A stretch of DNA of 56,735 nt from CAYYMH01 sp964472785 (GTDB taxonomy: Bacteria > Zhuqueibacterota > Zhuqueibacteria > Thermofontimicrobiales > Thermofontimicrobiaceae): NCBI GenBank assembly GCA_964472785.1, contig CAYYMH010000024.1:1-56735 (forward strand), given 5' to 3'. The notes below the pieces were generated by a model. That model had not been told where the DNA came from, did not search any database, and saw only the letters and a program-made list of their open reading frames with translations. The number at the start of each line of letters is the position of its first letter. The first letter of the stretch is position 1. Shown here one piece after another: positions 18,327 to 27,116 of the stretch. The translations under genes and the position numbers were made by a program.

Positions 18327-19256
18327 ATGACTGAAAAAGAGAAATGGATCTTTATTGTCAATCCGGTTGCTGGAAATGGTTTTGCCGAAAAGTATGCAAC
18401 GGAAGTTAAAACCATGATCGAAAAGAAAAATATACCGGCCGATATTGTTTTTACAGAGCGAAAGGGACATGCAACTCAAATCGCGAAAGAATATGCAGAC
18501 AAGGGGTACACCTATTTTATTTCAGTTGGGGGTGACGGAACTTTTAGTGAGAAGACTCAATCATTAGTCAACAGAGATAATATTATTTTAGGGTTGATTC
18601 CTGCTGGTACGGGGAATGACTTTGCCAGTTTACTGGGCTTTTCGGCAAGGTTTTCAGAAAAGGACTGGGAGATTTTTTTTGAAAAACAGACGGTCAAAAT
18701 GGATGTTGGTAAATGTAATGATAGATTTTTTGTCAATGGGATGGGGCTCGGTTTTGACGCGCGGGTGGCAGCGGAGAATTACCAGCCAGGTGATGGTGTA
18801 AAAGTCAAAAAAGGCAGCAAATCCAAATACTGGTGGCATATTATTAAAACATTACTTGTCTATCGGGAAGAGGAAATGGTTGTCACACAAGATGGTGAAG
18901 CCATAAAAAAGAAAGCGTTTTTAAATACAATCGCGAACGGTCGTCGGTTAGCCGGAGGGTTTTATCTGACGCCCGATGCGATAGCCAATGATGGCTTTTT
19001 GAATATTTGTATGATTCAAGAGCTAAAGTTAATGGGACGGCTCAAAGCGTTTGCCCGGGTCATCCAACAAAAACACACCACAGATGAGGTCGTAAATTAT
19101 TTTCAGACCAACCACATTTCATTTCAATTTGACCGCGAACTGCCGGCTCACCTTGACGGCGAGTTATATTTTAACACGACATTTGATGTGAGTATTTTTC
19201 CGTCTGCGCTAAATGTGATCTATAATCCGGAAGGAAAGCACTATTTTAATTTGTGA
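18327..19256 (+). CDS. Diacylglycerol/lipid kinase, YegS-BmrU family
   Basis: This protein of about 309 residues opens with FIVNPVAGNG and has the nucleotide-binding GGDGTFSEK loop and GTGNDFASLLG. These are the core marks of the DAGK catalytic domain. It would phosphorylate diacylglycerol or a related lipid with ATP at the inner membrane. The ATG at 18327 follows AAAGGA by a normal spacing. The frame stays open to an ATG at 18291 without a good site. A second family member is encoded at 25816-26736. The two are clearly diverged, so substrates may differ. Confidence 0.9.
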   Translation: MTEKEKWIFIVNPVAGNGFAEKYATEVKTMIEKKNIPADIVFTERKGHATQIAKEYADKGYTYFISVGGDGTFSEKTQSLVNRDNIILGLIPAGTGNDFASLLGFSARFSEKDWEIFFEKQTVKMDVGKCNDRFFVNGMGLGFDARVAAENYQPGDGVKVKKGSKSKYWWHIIKTLLVYREEEMVVTQDGEAIKKKAFLNTIANGRRLAGGFYLTPDAIANDGFLNICMIQELKLMGRLKAFARVIQQKHTTDEVVNYFQTNHISFQFDRELPAHLDGELYFNTTFDVSIFPSALNVIYNPEGKHYFNL

Positions 19257-19281
19257 TTAAAGACTATTGATTTTAATGCAA

Positions 19282-20235
19282 TCAGACCATCAATCGACCG
19301 TTTTTCAAAATCACATAACCATCGACAGTGACGGTGGGTTTTCTAAAAATCATGTCGATGTGCAGATGCTTTTTTAAGCATCCCCCTTCAAACGCGCTTT
19401 CTCCGAGGGCGATATGAGCTGTGCCCAGCACTTTTTCATCTTCGATTGATGTGCCGGTTAGCCTTGCGGCAGGATTGGTGCCGATACCGAACTCCGCAAT
19501 ATTTCTTGATCCTTTACCAAATGGTTTTAATTTTTTTCTTAAGATATCAGCCTCATCTCCGCCTGTCAGTTTGTAGGCGTACCCGTTTTTGACATGCAAA
19601 GTAATGGGGTTGTCTATCAAAAAAAGTGGCGGCACTGAACCATCCACCACCAGAATCCCTTGAGCAGAATATTCTTCAGGTGTAATATTTGCCTCACCTG
19701 CCGGCAGATAATCAAATTTTCCGGGTTCGTGAATCTGCGCTGTATTAATACCAATTTTAAGTCCCCCGGTTTTGAAGGAAAGCTTTGTACCAGCTGGTGT
19801 CTTCAATTCAATTTGTTTTCCGATAGCAAATAGGTCGGCAATACGTGTGCTCTTTTTTTGAATGAAGAGGAAATCTGTAGCAGTCAGTCTTGTAAATGTT
19901 TCGCGAGAATGAAAGTTTGCGCACAAAACTCTCGCCCCATTATGACATGCTTGTTTAATTAAATTTGAATGGATTAAGAAATGGGAAGTTAATAATAAAA
20001 CGACCGGAGCTTGTTGTACTATTTTTGAAATGTTCAATGAAGGCTCAAAAACCGGATTTTCTTTTCGGTCGATTTCCAGCAATACCGCTTCAAATTTTCG
20101 GGTTAAAGCCATCTCGAAAAATTTTTTACCTAACGCATGGGTGGCTTTGTCAACGACGATCATAAGGGTTTCATTTGATTTCAATTTCAAACAATCGACA
20201 AAAGTTTTGTGAAATATTTTATCAAGCTTCGTCAT
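19282..20235 (-). CDS. M29-like aminopeptidase (aminopeptidase T / leucyl aminopeptidase family)
   Basis: This 317-residue protein has a C-terminal half carrying the M29 pattern: EFGIGTNPAARLTG, then DEKVLGTAHIALGES, then HLHIDMIFRKPTV. These supply the Glu, His and Asp ligands of the metal site. It would remove N-terminal residues from peptides. It is somewhat shorter than the classical 400-residue AmpS/AmpT enzymes, as in the smaller leucyl-aminopeptidase subgroup. It is the last gene of the minus-strand run that begins with pyrF. The activity is inferred from the family. Confidence 0.75.
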   Translation of the reverse strand: MTKLDKIFHKTFVDCLKLKSNETLMIVVDKATHALGKKFFEMALTRKFEAVLLEIDRKENPVFEPSLNISKIVQQAPVVLLLTSHFLIHSNLIKQACHNGARVLCANFHSRETFTRLTATDFLFIQKKSTRIADLFAIGKQIELKTPAGTKLSFKTGGLKIGINTAQIHEPGKFDYLPAGEANITPEEYSAQGILVVDGSVPPLFLIDNPITLHVKNGYAYKLTGGDEADILRKKLKPFGKGSRNIAEFGIGTNPAARLTGTSIEDEKVLGTAHIALGESAFEGGCLKKHLHIDMIFRKPTVTVDGYVILKNGRLMV

Positions 20236-20310
20236 TTTTCAGCCAAATCTAATTATGCTATTTATTATGATAGTGGATCAAAAATGTTGAGGGATCACAT
20301 TAATATTTTT

Positions 20311-22161
20311 TTAAATGTCTTTTGAGTTCCCGAACAGCATTTTTTCGGCAAATATTTCCTGAAAGCTTTCTCGTGAAGAAAGCTCAATATATTTTGTCAT
20401 TTCTAAAATATAATCTGCATCTTTTCGCATTTTTGAAGACAGCATATATTTTTTCGCTCCGAGACTTGCTGCGTTGCCGACAAATTTAACCCGGTCTACC
20501 GGCAGATTCGGAATTAGTCCGATTCGTTTGGCGCTATATTTATTCAAATAGCTTCCAAATGCTCCCGCGATCAAAATTTCATCGATCTTATTTTCGGTAA
20601 TACCAAGTTCCTGGCACAATATTTCAATACCGGCAGCAATTGCTCCTTTACCCAATTGCAGTTCGCGGATATCTTTCTGTGTGAGCAGGATTTCTTTTTG
20701 AGGTCTTGTTTCATTTTTCGGAACCACTACAAATGAGTTTTGTTCTTCCTCCTGGGTGATGCGCCCTTTCAACCAGTCAGGGATATGGTTGTTATTTAAT
20801 AACTTTCCTGTCTCGTTGATTAAATCGATTTTTAATAATTCAGCAATAATGTCAATCAGCCCTGTTCCACAGATTCCGATGGCCTCAGTCTCTCCGATCA
20901 CATGGTAAAAAATCTGCTCACTGTCGATGGTATATTTATCGATTGCTCCTGCCATTGCCCGCATTCCGTTTTTTATGTGCCCGCCTTCGAATGCAGGTCC
21001 TGCGGCAGCGGAACAAGCAAGCAATTTGTCTTTTGATCCGAGAACGATCTCACCATTGGTTCCGATGTCGATTCCCAGAGTTATTTTATCGTTTTTATAG
21101 ATTTCGGATGCTAAAATGAATCCGGTAATATCACCGCCAACGTATCCGGCAATATTAGGCAAAGTAGTCACCAGTCCGCGCGGTTGAATTGTGATTCCCA
21201 GCTCTTCTGCCATAAACTGTTGACTTTTCCGAAACGCCGGGATATAAGGCGCTTCAGCGATATACTGTGGTGTAACTTTGAGAAAAAGATGATTCATGAT
21301 CGTATTTCCGGCAATGCTGATTTCGTAAATTTCACGAAAATCAACAGATGCTTGTTCGCACAACTCTTCAATTATTTTATTTATGATTCCGATGGCGCTT
21401 GATTGAAGCTTTTCTAATCCGGCCGGCTCTGATACGGTATAATTGATTCGTGAGATAACGTCTTCACCATATTTTGATTGGGGATTGGTTTTCGCACTTA
21501 TTCCCAATACTTTTCCGGTGTGTATGTCAATTACAGATCCGACCACTGTGGTCGTGCCCAGATCAATGGCGACGCCAAACAATCTGGATGTTGTATCACC
21601 GGCTTCAATATTGATGAATTGATTGTTTGCAACAACGAAGGTGACTTTAAAATCATTCTTTCTTAAAAAAGTGGATAAATTCTGCAATACCGGCAGCGGG
21701 GTAAAAACGACTGATTGGTCAACATTGAAGCTCTGCTCCAAATTAGAAAGATCATCAATCTGGTTGTTGATTTCAGGTTTGTTAACTTCAAGATATACTT
21801 TCTGAATATGTTGATCTGACTCAATTTCTGTAGCTAAATCATACGTCAGGAAATTCATTGTTGAGGCTTCTTCTTCATCAATAATCTCGACCAAAAGATC
21901 CTCTTTTACATTGATTTGACAGGCAAGATGAATCCCAAGGCTTCGCTCTTCCGGAGATAATGTGATTTCTTCCTGCTGTGAATAGGGCAATTCTTGCTGG
22001 AGAATTTTTACTTTACATTTGCCGCACTTCCCACGCTTCCCGCAAATGTTGGGGATGATGATACCTGCACTATCCGCGGCGTCGATTAGATTAGTGCCGA
22101 CAGGTACTTTGACAGATTCATTCTTGGGTTGAAAGATAATGAGTGCTTCTTCTTGTTCCAC
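20311..22161 (-). CDS. RACo-like reductive activator of corrinoid proteins (2Fe-2S plus ASKHA ATPase)
   Basis: This 616-residue protein has an N-terminal 2Fe-2S ferredoxin domain (CGKRGKCGKCKV, then LACQI near 78). A large C-terminal DUF4445/ASKHA ATPase region follows, with two nucleotide motifs, AIDLGTTTVVGSVID and GIDIGTNGEIVLG. This is the architecture of RACo, which uses ATP to drive one-electron reduction of inactive Co(II) corrinoid proteins. The neighbouring homocysteine methyltransferase (22219-23112) supports a role in corrinoid methyl transfer. No corrinoid-binding protein is encoded in the window. Confidence 0.85.
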   Translation of the reverse strand: MEQEEALIIFQPKNESVKVPVGTNLIDAADSAGIIIPNICGKRGKCGKCKVKILQQELPYSQQEEITLSPEERSLGIHLACQINVKEDLLVEIIDEEEASTMNFLTYDLATEIESDQHIQKVYLEVNKPEINNQIDDLSNLEQSFNVDQSVVFTPLPVLQNLSTFLRKNDFKVTFVVANNQFINIEAGDTTSRLFGVAIDLGTTTVVGSVIDIHTGKVLGISAKTNPQSKYGEDVISRINYTVSEPAGLEKLQSSAIGIINKIIEELCEQASVDFREIYEISIAGNTIMNHLFLKVTPQYIAEAPYIPAFRKSQQFMAEELGITIQPRGLVTTLPNIAGYVGGDITGFILASEIYKNDKITLGIDIGTNGEIVLGSKDKLLACSAAAGPAFEGGHIKNGMRAMAGAIDKYTIDSEQIFYHVIGETEAIGICGTGLIDIIAELLKIDLINETGKLLNNNHIPDWLKGRITQEEEQNSFVVVPKNETRPQKEILLTQKDIRELQLGKGAIAAGIEILCQELGITENKIDEILIAGAFGSYLNKYSAKRIGLIPNLPVDRVKFVGNAASLGAKKYMLSSKMRKDADYILEMTKYIELSSRESFQEIFAEKMLFGNSKDI

Positions 22162-22218
22162 TGAACTGCTCCCTTCTCACAATAGTAAATAAGTTAAAGT
22201 CGGTGTTCCAATATTGAA

Positions 22219-23112
22219 TTAAAGAGACTGCCTGATTTTACGCACCTGAGATGAAATCGCTTTGATATGAGCAGGATTGGTACCACAGCAACCGCCTACA
22301 ATATTTGCCCCGGCTTCAATTAATGCCGGAATTTTATTTGCCATTTCATCAGGCGTTTGATCAAATACTGTTTTTCCGTTCACTAACTTTGGAAGACCAG
22401 CGTTGGGATGGGCAATCAAATATTTTTCTGTCAAGGATCGCATCTGTGCAATAATTTCAATTATTTCATCGATCCCGTTACCACAATTAGTGCCTAATAA
22501 ATCAACTCCTTCATCAATTAACGCTTTAACAGATTGCTCGATTGATGTTCCCATCATCGTACGAAAACCTTTGCTGCCTTTTTCGAAGGTGATTGTAACG
22601 GCGATCGGCAGTTCACTTACCTTTTTAGCTGCCCTGATTGCGCACACTGCCTCTCCCAAATCAGACATGGTTTCGATGAGAATGACATCTGCTCCGCCCC
22701 GAGAAAGCCCCTGAATCTGGATTTTAAAATTATAAATCATTTCTGCGCTGGTGACAGTTCCCAATGGCTCAAGAAACTCGCCGCAGGGACCAACTGAAGC
22801 AAAGACAAAAGCCCGATCATTGACGGCTTGTTTGGAAAGTTGGGCAGCGGCACAATTCAGTGTTTCAACTTCCTCTTCGAATCCCTGTTTTGAAAGCTTA
22901 AACAGGTTCCCACCGAAACTGTTCGTTAATACAATTTCTGATCCCGCTTTAAAATAAGCTTCAGCAATTGATCTGACGATGTCCGGATGAGACGTATTCC
23001 ATTCTTCAGGACAATCGCCGGGATTTAAACCTTTTTCTTGTAACATTGTACCCCAGGCACCGTCAGAAACAAGCACTTTTTTGGTTTCGAGTTCGCTAAA
23101 AATATCATTCAT
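22219..23112 (-). CDS. Homocysteine S-methyltransferase-type domain protein (MetH N-terminal module)
   Basis: At 297 residues this is a stand-alone version of the homocysteine-binding barrel of MetH, BHMT and MmuM. The zinc ligands are visible as GTNCGNG and the C-terminal GGCCGTNPAHI. The N-terminal VSDGAWGTMLQEKGL is also typical. It would transfer a methyl group to homocysteine, or in homologous systems from a methylated amine or betaine to a corrinoid. Separate cobalamin and folate domains are absent. It lies 57 bp upstream of the RACo-like gene, so both probably serve one corrinoid pathway. The methyl donor is unknown. Confidence 0.85.
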   Translation of the reverse strand: MNDIFSELETKKVLVSDGAWGTMLQEKGLNPGDCPEEWNTSHPDIVRSIAEAYFKAGSEIVLTNSFGGNLFKLSKQGFEEEVETLNCAAAQLSKQAVNDRAFVFASVGPCGEFLEPLGTVTSAEMIYNFKIQIQGLSRGGADVILIETMSDLGEAVCAIRAAKKVSELPIAVTITFEKGSKGFRTMMGTSIEQSVKALIDEGVDLLGTNCGNGIDEIIEIIAQMRSLTEKYLIAHPNAGLPKLVNGKTVFDQTPDEMANKIPALIEAGANIVGGCCGTNPAHIKAISSQVRKIRQSL

Positions 23113-23171
23113 GGTAGATTTCGGATAATTGTTGTTCTGAATTCCATTTTGTAATTGTCAATTAAAACACA

Positions 23172-23750
23172 TTATGACGAAAAGCTCCGGCTTCCCGGTT
23201 TGACCAACGGGATGTTTTTTTTGCACATCGGACAGCCTTCTGGTTGATAGGTCACAACATCCATTTCCATTACAGCGTGAAAGGGTACTGCGAAATTTGC
23301 TTTTTTCTGGCTCCGATCGACTAAAATACCAACTCCGACCAATTCAGCACCACATTTTTTGACCAGTTCAATGACTTCTTTCACCGATCCGCCGGTAGTA
23401 ACCACATCCTCAACAACTAAAACGCGTTGATTGGGCTTTAGCTGAAACCCGCGCCGGAGGGTCATTTCCCCTGACTCGCGTTCTGCAAACATGGCGTGTG
23501 CCCCGATTAATCTGGCTACTTCCTGAGCAACGACGATGCCCCCGATTGCCGGAGCGATGACCACACCAACTTTTTCGGACATAAATTGACAGGCAATTTC
23601 CCAGCACAATGTTTGAGCCAGTTTGGGATCTTGCAGCACCAGTGCACACTGAAAGTACTGGGGACTATGTAAGCCTGATGTGAGTAAAAAATGTCCATCA
23701 AGCAATGCGCCGGATTCACGAAAAATTTTCAACACCTCTTCCTTTTTCAA
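23172..23750 (-). CDS. pyrE: Orotate phosphoribosyltransferase
   Basis: At 192 residues this is a type I phosphoribosyltransferase with the PRPP loop VLVVEDVVTTGGSV and the substrate region LTSGLHSPQYFQCALVL. The C-terminal extension with CPMCKK is common in thermophile and deep-branching PyrE proteins. It converts orotate and PRPP to OMP. It sits 13 bp downstream of pyrF, so the last two steps of UMP synthesis are co-transcribed. Confidence 0.94.
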   Translation of the reverse strand: MKKEEVLKIFRESGALLDGHFLLTSGLHSPQYFQCALVLQDPKLAQTLCWEIACQFMSEKVGVVIAPAIGGIVVAQEVARLIGAHAMFAERESGEMTLRRGFQLKPNQRVLVVEDVVTTGGSVKEVIELVKKCGAELVGVGILVDRSQKKANFAVPFHAVMEMDVVTYQPEGCPMCKKNIPLVKPGSRSFSS

Positions 23751-23763
23751 ACGAATTCTCCTT

Positions 23764-24576
23764 TTAATTAATTCTGCGACTGTTTATTAACTCCTGCATT
23801 TGTTTTGCTTGCTGATTAGCAGTTTCTGCAAAATCAATTCCCTGCGAAGCGTAAATGATACTGCGGCTGAAATTAAAGATGGCCCCGGTTTTATTTTGAT
23901 TCAGGGCATATTTTATTGACAGATCAAAATTCCCGCCTTGAGCTCCCAGACCCGGAATCAGAAGCGGTAAATCAGGCACGCGGGTTCGGATGTTTTTAAT
24001 TTCCTGCGGAAAAGTAGCGCCAACGACCAGCCCACAATTATTATTTCCGTTCCAATCATTAACACTTTCAGCCACAACTTCAAAGAGTTTTTTATCCCCA
24101 TTGCCGAATTTTTGGAAATCTTCAGCGCCTTTGTTGGTTGTGTGACACAGAATGAACGCGCCATTTTCATCGTTCTCAATAAAAGGAGCGACAGCATCCC
24201 GACCCAGATAAGGATTAACTGTTATAGCGTCCACTCCCAACTCTTCAAAAAAAGCCTTTGCGTACATTTTTGAAGTATTCCCAATATCGCCCCGTTTGGC
24301 GTCAGCGATGATGATGATGTCTTGGGGTATGTATCGAATGATATCAGTGAGTGCTTTCCATCCTGCGACGCCATAAGCTTCATAAAAAGCAGTATTAATT
24401 TTATAAGCTGCCGTATGGTCTGATGTTGCATCGATAATCGCCTGGCTAAAATAAAGCTGAGGATTTTCATTTTTCAGAACAAAAGCGGGAACCTTTGCCA
24501 AATCGACATCCAAACCGACGCAGACCAGACTGTTTTTTTTCAAACAAATTTCATTGAGACGATTATTGAATTCCAT
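23764..24576 (-). CDS. pyrF: Orotidine 5'-phosphate decarboxylase, type 2
   Basis: This 270-residue protein has the catalytic DAKRGDIGNTSKMYAKAFF, the N-terminal VCVGLDVD and the phosphate-binding IPGLGAQGG. These define the long, type 2 OMP decarboxylases found in Mycobacterium, Myxococcus and many FCB bacteria, in contrast to the shorter E. coli type. It removes CO2 from OMP to give UMP. It is the first gene of the minus-strand run that continues to pyrE and the corrinoid genes. Confidence 0.95.
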   Translation of the reverse strand: MEFNNRLNEICLKKNSLVCVGLDVDLAKVPAFVLKNENPQLYFSQAIIDATSDHTAAYKINTAFYEAYGVAGWKALTDIIRYIPQDIIIIADAKRGDIGNTSKMYAKAFFEELGVDAITVNPYLGRDAVAPFIENDENGAFILCHTTNKGAEDFQKFGNGDKKLFEVVAESVNDWNGNNNCGLVVGATFPQEIKNIRTRVPDLPLLIPGLGAQGGNFDLSIKYALNQNKTGAIFNFSRSIIYASQGIDFAETANQQAKQMQELINSRRIN

Positions 24577-24617
24577 AGACAGTGACTCCGTTTTATCGGT
24601 GCTAAATTTTAGTCTTT

Positions 24618-24646
24618 AAAATAAGACAAATAGAATTAAGAATCAA
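24618..24646 (-). promoter_or_regulatory. Putative promoter of the pyrF-pyrE run
   Basis: On the minus strand TTGATT is followed after 17 bp by TATTTT, about 42 bp upstream of the pyrF start. Confidence 0.4.
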
Positions 24647-24708
24647 TGAAAAAATAGGATTAAAATGTTTTTACGGACACGCGTCAATTGGTTGGATTCA
24701 ACTCAACA

Positions 24709-25368
24709 TCAAATACCGATAACAAAGCCAATTAGACCCAAAATTAAAGGCACTGTGAGGTTGTCCATGTTTTTGGGAGAATATAGTTCGATTAAGCCTC
24801 CCAACAACGCTGTCAAAAATGAAACCAATATTACGGCAGTTATAGAAGGCAATACAGAATAAATGTGTAAGTAAAGCAATGTGATAATGAAGGTTGAAAT
24901 AAAAAATGCGATTGAACCGCCCAATGATTTTCCTTCACGTAATTGTTTGACAGGCCATTTGTCACCAATAATAGCGGCGAGTCCATCTCCCCACGTCATT
25001 GCCAATATTCCCAAAAAAGGCAGAAAAATCACATCGGTTTTGATGTAACATAAAAATGTGCAGACTGTAAGCGAAATTGCATAATAAATAGTGCCGGGGT
25101 TTTTTTCTTCCAATTCCATCGCCTTGAAAATCCTAAATTTGTAGGACAGGTAATTAATTAAAATAAAAGCTACAGGCCCGATGATCGCATAATACCATGC
25201 ATCAAAATAATACAACGCAATAAAAATCCAATTTCCGACCATGATGTGGATCAGTTTGCGAGAAAAGTTGTTTGATAATTTGAATGACTTTTGAATCACA
25301 GTGACAAGGATGATTGTCAGAAAGACAAAAACGAAAGAGATAATGATTCCGATGGTATTTTGGTTCAT
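24709..25368 (-). CDS. Phytol/dolichol-kinase-like membrane CTP-transferase family protein
   Basis: This 219-residue integral membrane protein has about seven helices. Family marks are SRKLIHIMVG near residue 36, KAMELEEKNPGTIYY in the middle and MTWGDGLAAIIGDKW. These resemble phytol kinases, dolichol kinases and CTP-dependent diacylglycerol kinases, and more distantly CdsA. It would phosphorylate a lipid alcohol. Position near two diacylglycerol-kinase-like genes (18327, 25816) makes a lipid recycling role plausible, but the substrate is unknown. Confidence 0.75.
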   Translation of the reverse strand: MNQNTIGIIISFVFVFLTIILVTVIQKSFKLSNNFSRKLIHIMVGNWIFIALYYFDAWYYAIIGPVAFILINYLSYKFRIFKAMELEEKNPGTIYYAISLTVCTFLCYIKTDVIFLPFLGILAMTWGDGLAAIIGDKWPVKQLREGKSLGGSIAFFISTFIITLLYLHIYSVLPSITAVILVSFLTALLGGLIELYSPKNMDNLTVPLILGLIGFVIGI

Positions 25369-25815
25369 GATTTCACCTTCTCATTAAAGTTGTAATTGAG
25401 AATTAATTTTTTAAACCAGAATAATTTTTGTAATGACAATATTAAAATAAAAATTTACAATATCAAGCCTTTTTTAATTTTTAAAAATTCTTCAGGAATT
25501 TATTTTTCGTTCACGTGGCTATATCAATTTAGAGCTTTATGATTTTTTAGATTTACGAAACTTAATTTTTTAACGAAAGTATAATTATCAGCTCAATTCA
25601 TTGTGCAATCCGATAATTTTCAATGAATTACCGCTCCCCGACTTAATATAAATTAAGAATCAACCCAAAAAGAACAATTCGAATTCGTTCCGCTATTAAA
25701 ACTGTGGATAAAATGATTAAATTATCCTTGACTTTTGAGATTTGTATAATTAATTTATCAATATGATTACGAGAATTATTGTTATGCGTATGCGATTATT
25801 TCGGGCAATTTAAAT
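25369..25815. other. AT-rich intergenic region, no gene seen
   Basis: About 450 bp separate two divergent genes. I see no open frame, RNA gene or strong palindrome. A perfect TATAAT lies near 25739-25744 with only a poor -35 element at 17-bp spacing. It may belong to the lipid kinase promoter. Confidence 0.5.
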
Positions 25816-26736
25816 ATGAGAAAAAGTTTGATGGGAAACGAAAAGAGAGTAAAATTTATTTATAATCCCCATTCTGGAATGATCCATCCGGAAAATTTGT
25901 TAAAACGACTGATTAAATTGTATTTTCCGGGTAACCTGTGTGAAGTGGACTTTGACCAAACAGTAGAACGTGGTCATGCCCGGAGTTTATCTGAAAAGGC
26001 GGTTAAAGATCAATTTGATATTGTGGTCGCTATCGGCGGAGACGGAACTATTAATGAAGTGGCTTCGGGTTTGGTAAATACTGATGTCAGTTTAGGTGTA
26101 GTGCCTTTGGGTTCCGGCAATGGACTGGCGCGCGGTTTGGGGATTCCGCTGATTATTAGACGTGCATTGAGACTGATTACGATCGGGAAAAATATTTCTA
26201 TCGACGTTGGTAAAGTGGGAGAACGCTATTTCTTTGCTACGGCTGGTTTGGGTTTTGATGCTGTCGTTGGGAAAAGATTTGACAAAACCAAATTGCGCGG
26301 TCCGGCGCCGTATTATTTGTATAGTGTCCAGGAGTTTTTTCGCTATAACGCTCCGAAATATGAAATTGTGTTCGATGGTCGTAAATTAAAAATCCAAGCA
26401 TTAATCGTTGCCATCGCCAACACAAAACAATATGGCAACAATGCGATCATTGCACCCAGCGCAAAACCGGATGACGGATTCCTCGATTTGGCGATCATTG
26501 ATGATGTCGATCTGGCAACGACTTTGTTTTACTTACCAGCATTATTTACGGGTACTATTGAAAAAACACCTGTTTATAAAATCTTCCGCTCTACGAAATT
26601 TGATGTTTATCGTGAATTTCCGGGTCCTTATACATTGGATGGGGAGGTTTACGAGGGCGACAGGTTCTTAAGTGTTACTTTGTTACCGAGAGCGCTTAAT
26701 GTCATCGTTGCAAATACATTTGATTCTAAAAAATGA
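25816..26736 (+). CDS. Second diacylglycerol/lipid kinase, YegS-BmrU family
   Basis: This protein of about 306 residues starts its domain with FIYNPHSG and has the GGDGTINEVASGL loop and PLGSGNGLARGLGIP. The C-terminal part contains YTLDGEVYEGD, a family feature near the active site. It would phosphorylate diacylglycerol or sphingoid-like lipids with ATP. The start is uncertain: ATG at 25816 or the ATG five codons later at 25831, neither with a strong ribosome binding site. It is only distantly similar to the kinase at 18327-19256. Confidence 0.88.
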   Translation: MRKSLMGNEKRVKFIYNPHSGMIHPENLLKRLIKLYFPGNLCEVDFDQTVERGHARSLSEKAVKDQFDIVVAIGGDGTINEVASGLVNTDVSLGVVPLGSGNGLARGLGIPLIIRRALRLITIGKNISIDVGKVGERYFFATAGLGFDAVVGKRFDKTKLRGPAPYYLYSVQEFFRYNAPKYEIVFDGRKLKIQALIVAIANTKQYGNNAIIAPSAKPDDGFLDLAIIDDVDLATTLFYLPALFTGTIEKTPVYKIFRSTKFDVYREFPGPYTLDGEVYEGDRFLSVTLLPRALNVIVANTFDSKK

Positions 26737-26867
26737 ACACTATTGTAACTTTAATCTTACCATCCGAGAAGTAAGTTCGAATCCGGAGCGGTTTAATAAA
26801 ATTAGCTCACTTAAAATATCACCTAAATTTATAAAATGAATTATAACAATGAAAAAATAGATTTATT

Positions 26868-26945
26868 GCCCACGAAACACGCGAAATAGCGCTAAATTCA
26901 AAATTAAAAAACAATATTTCGTGCATTTTTGTGTGTTTAGTGGGC
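26868..26945. repeat. Imperfect 78-bp palindrome in the 26737-27116 gap
   Basis: GCCCACGAAACAC at the left pairs imperfectly with GTGTGTTTAGTGGGC at the right, with further pairing inside (GAAATA against ATTTC). It resembles the small palindromic 'CCACGAAACAC' elements dispersed in many bacterial genomes. The rest of this 380-bp gap holds no gene that I can see. Confidence 0.6.
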
Positions 26946-27116
26946 TAATATTGGTTAATAATTTTCCTTTTAGAATATTAGATACCAAAAAAATTGATCT
27001 GGTCCCTTTCATCATCCAATCAAATTTGATCAAACAGATTGGACATTTTATTATTTATGATCGTATAACAAAATAATCAAAATATCCGTCATATATTAAA
27101 AAGCCCATTTGATAAA

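Noticed and set aside
25728..25744. TTGACT followed by a perfect TATAAT
   Set aside because: The spacing is only 11 bp, too short for a sigma-70 promoter. With a 17-bp spacing the -35 element is poor.
26775..26791. GTTCGAATCCGGAGCGG, like the T-arm and 3' acceptor of a tRNA
   Set aside because: No matching anticodon arm, D-arm or 5' acceptor strand is found upstream, so it is at most a 3' fragment.
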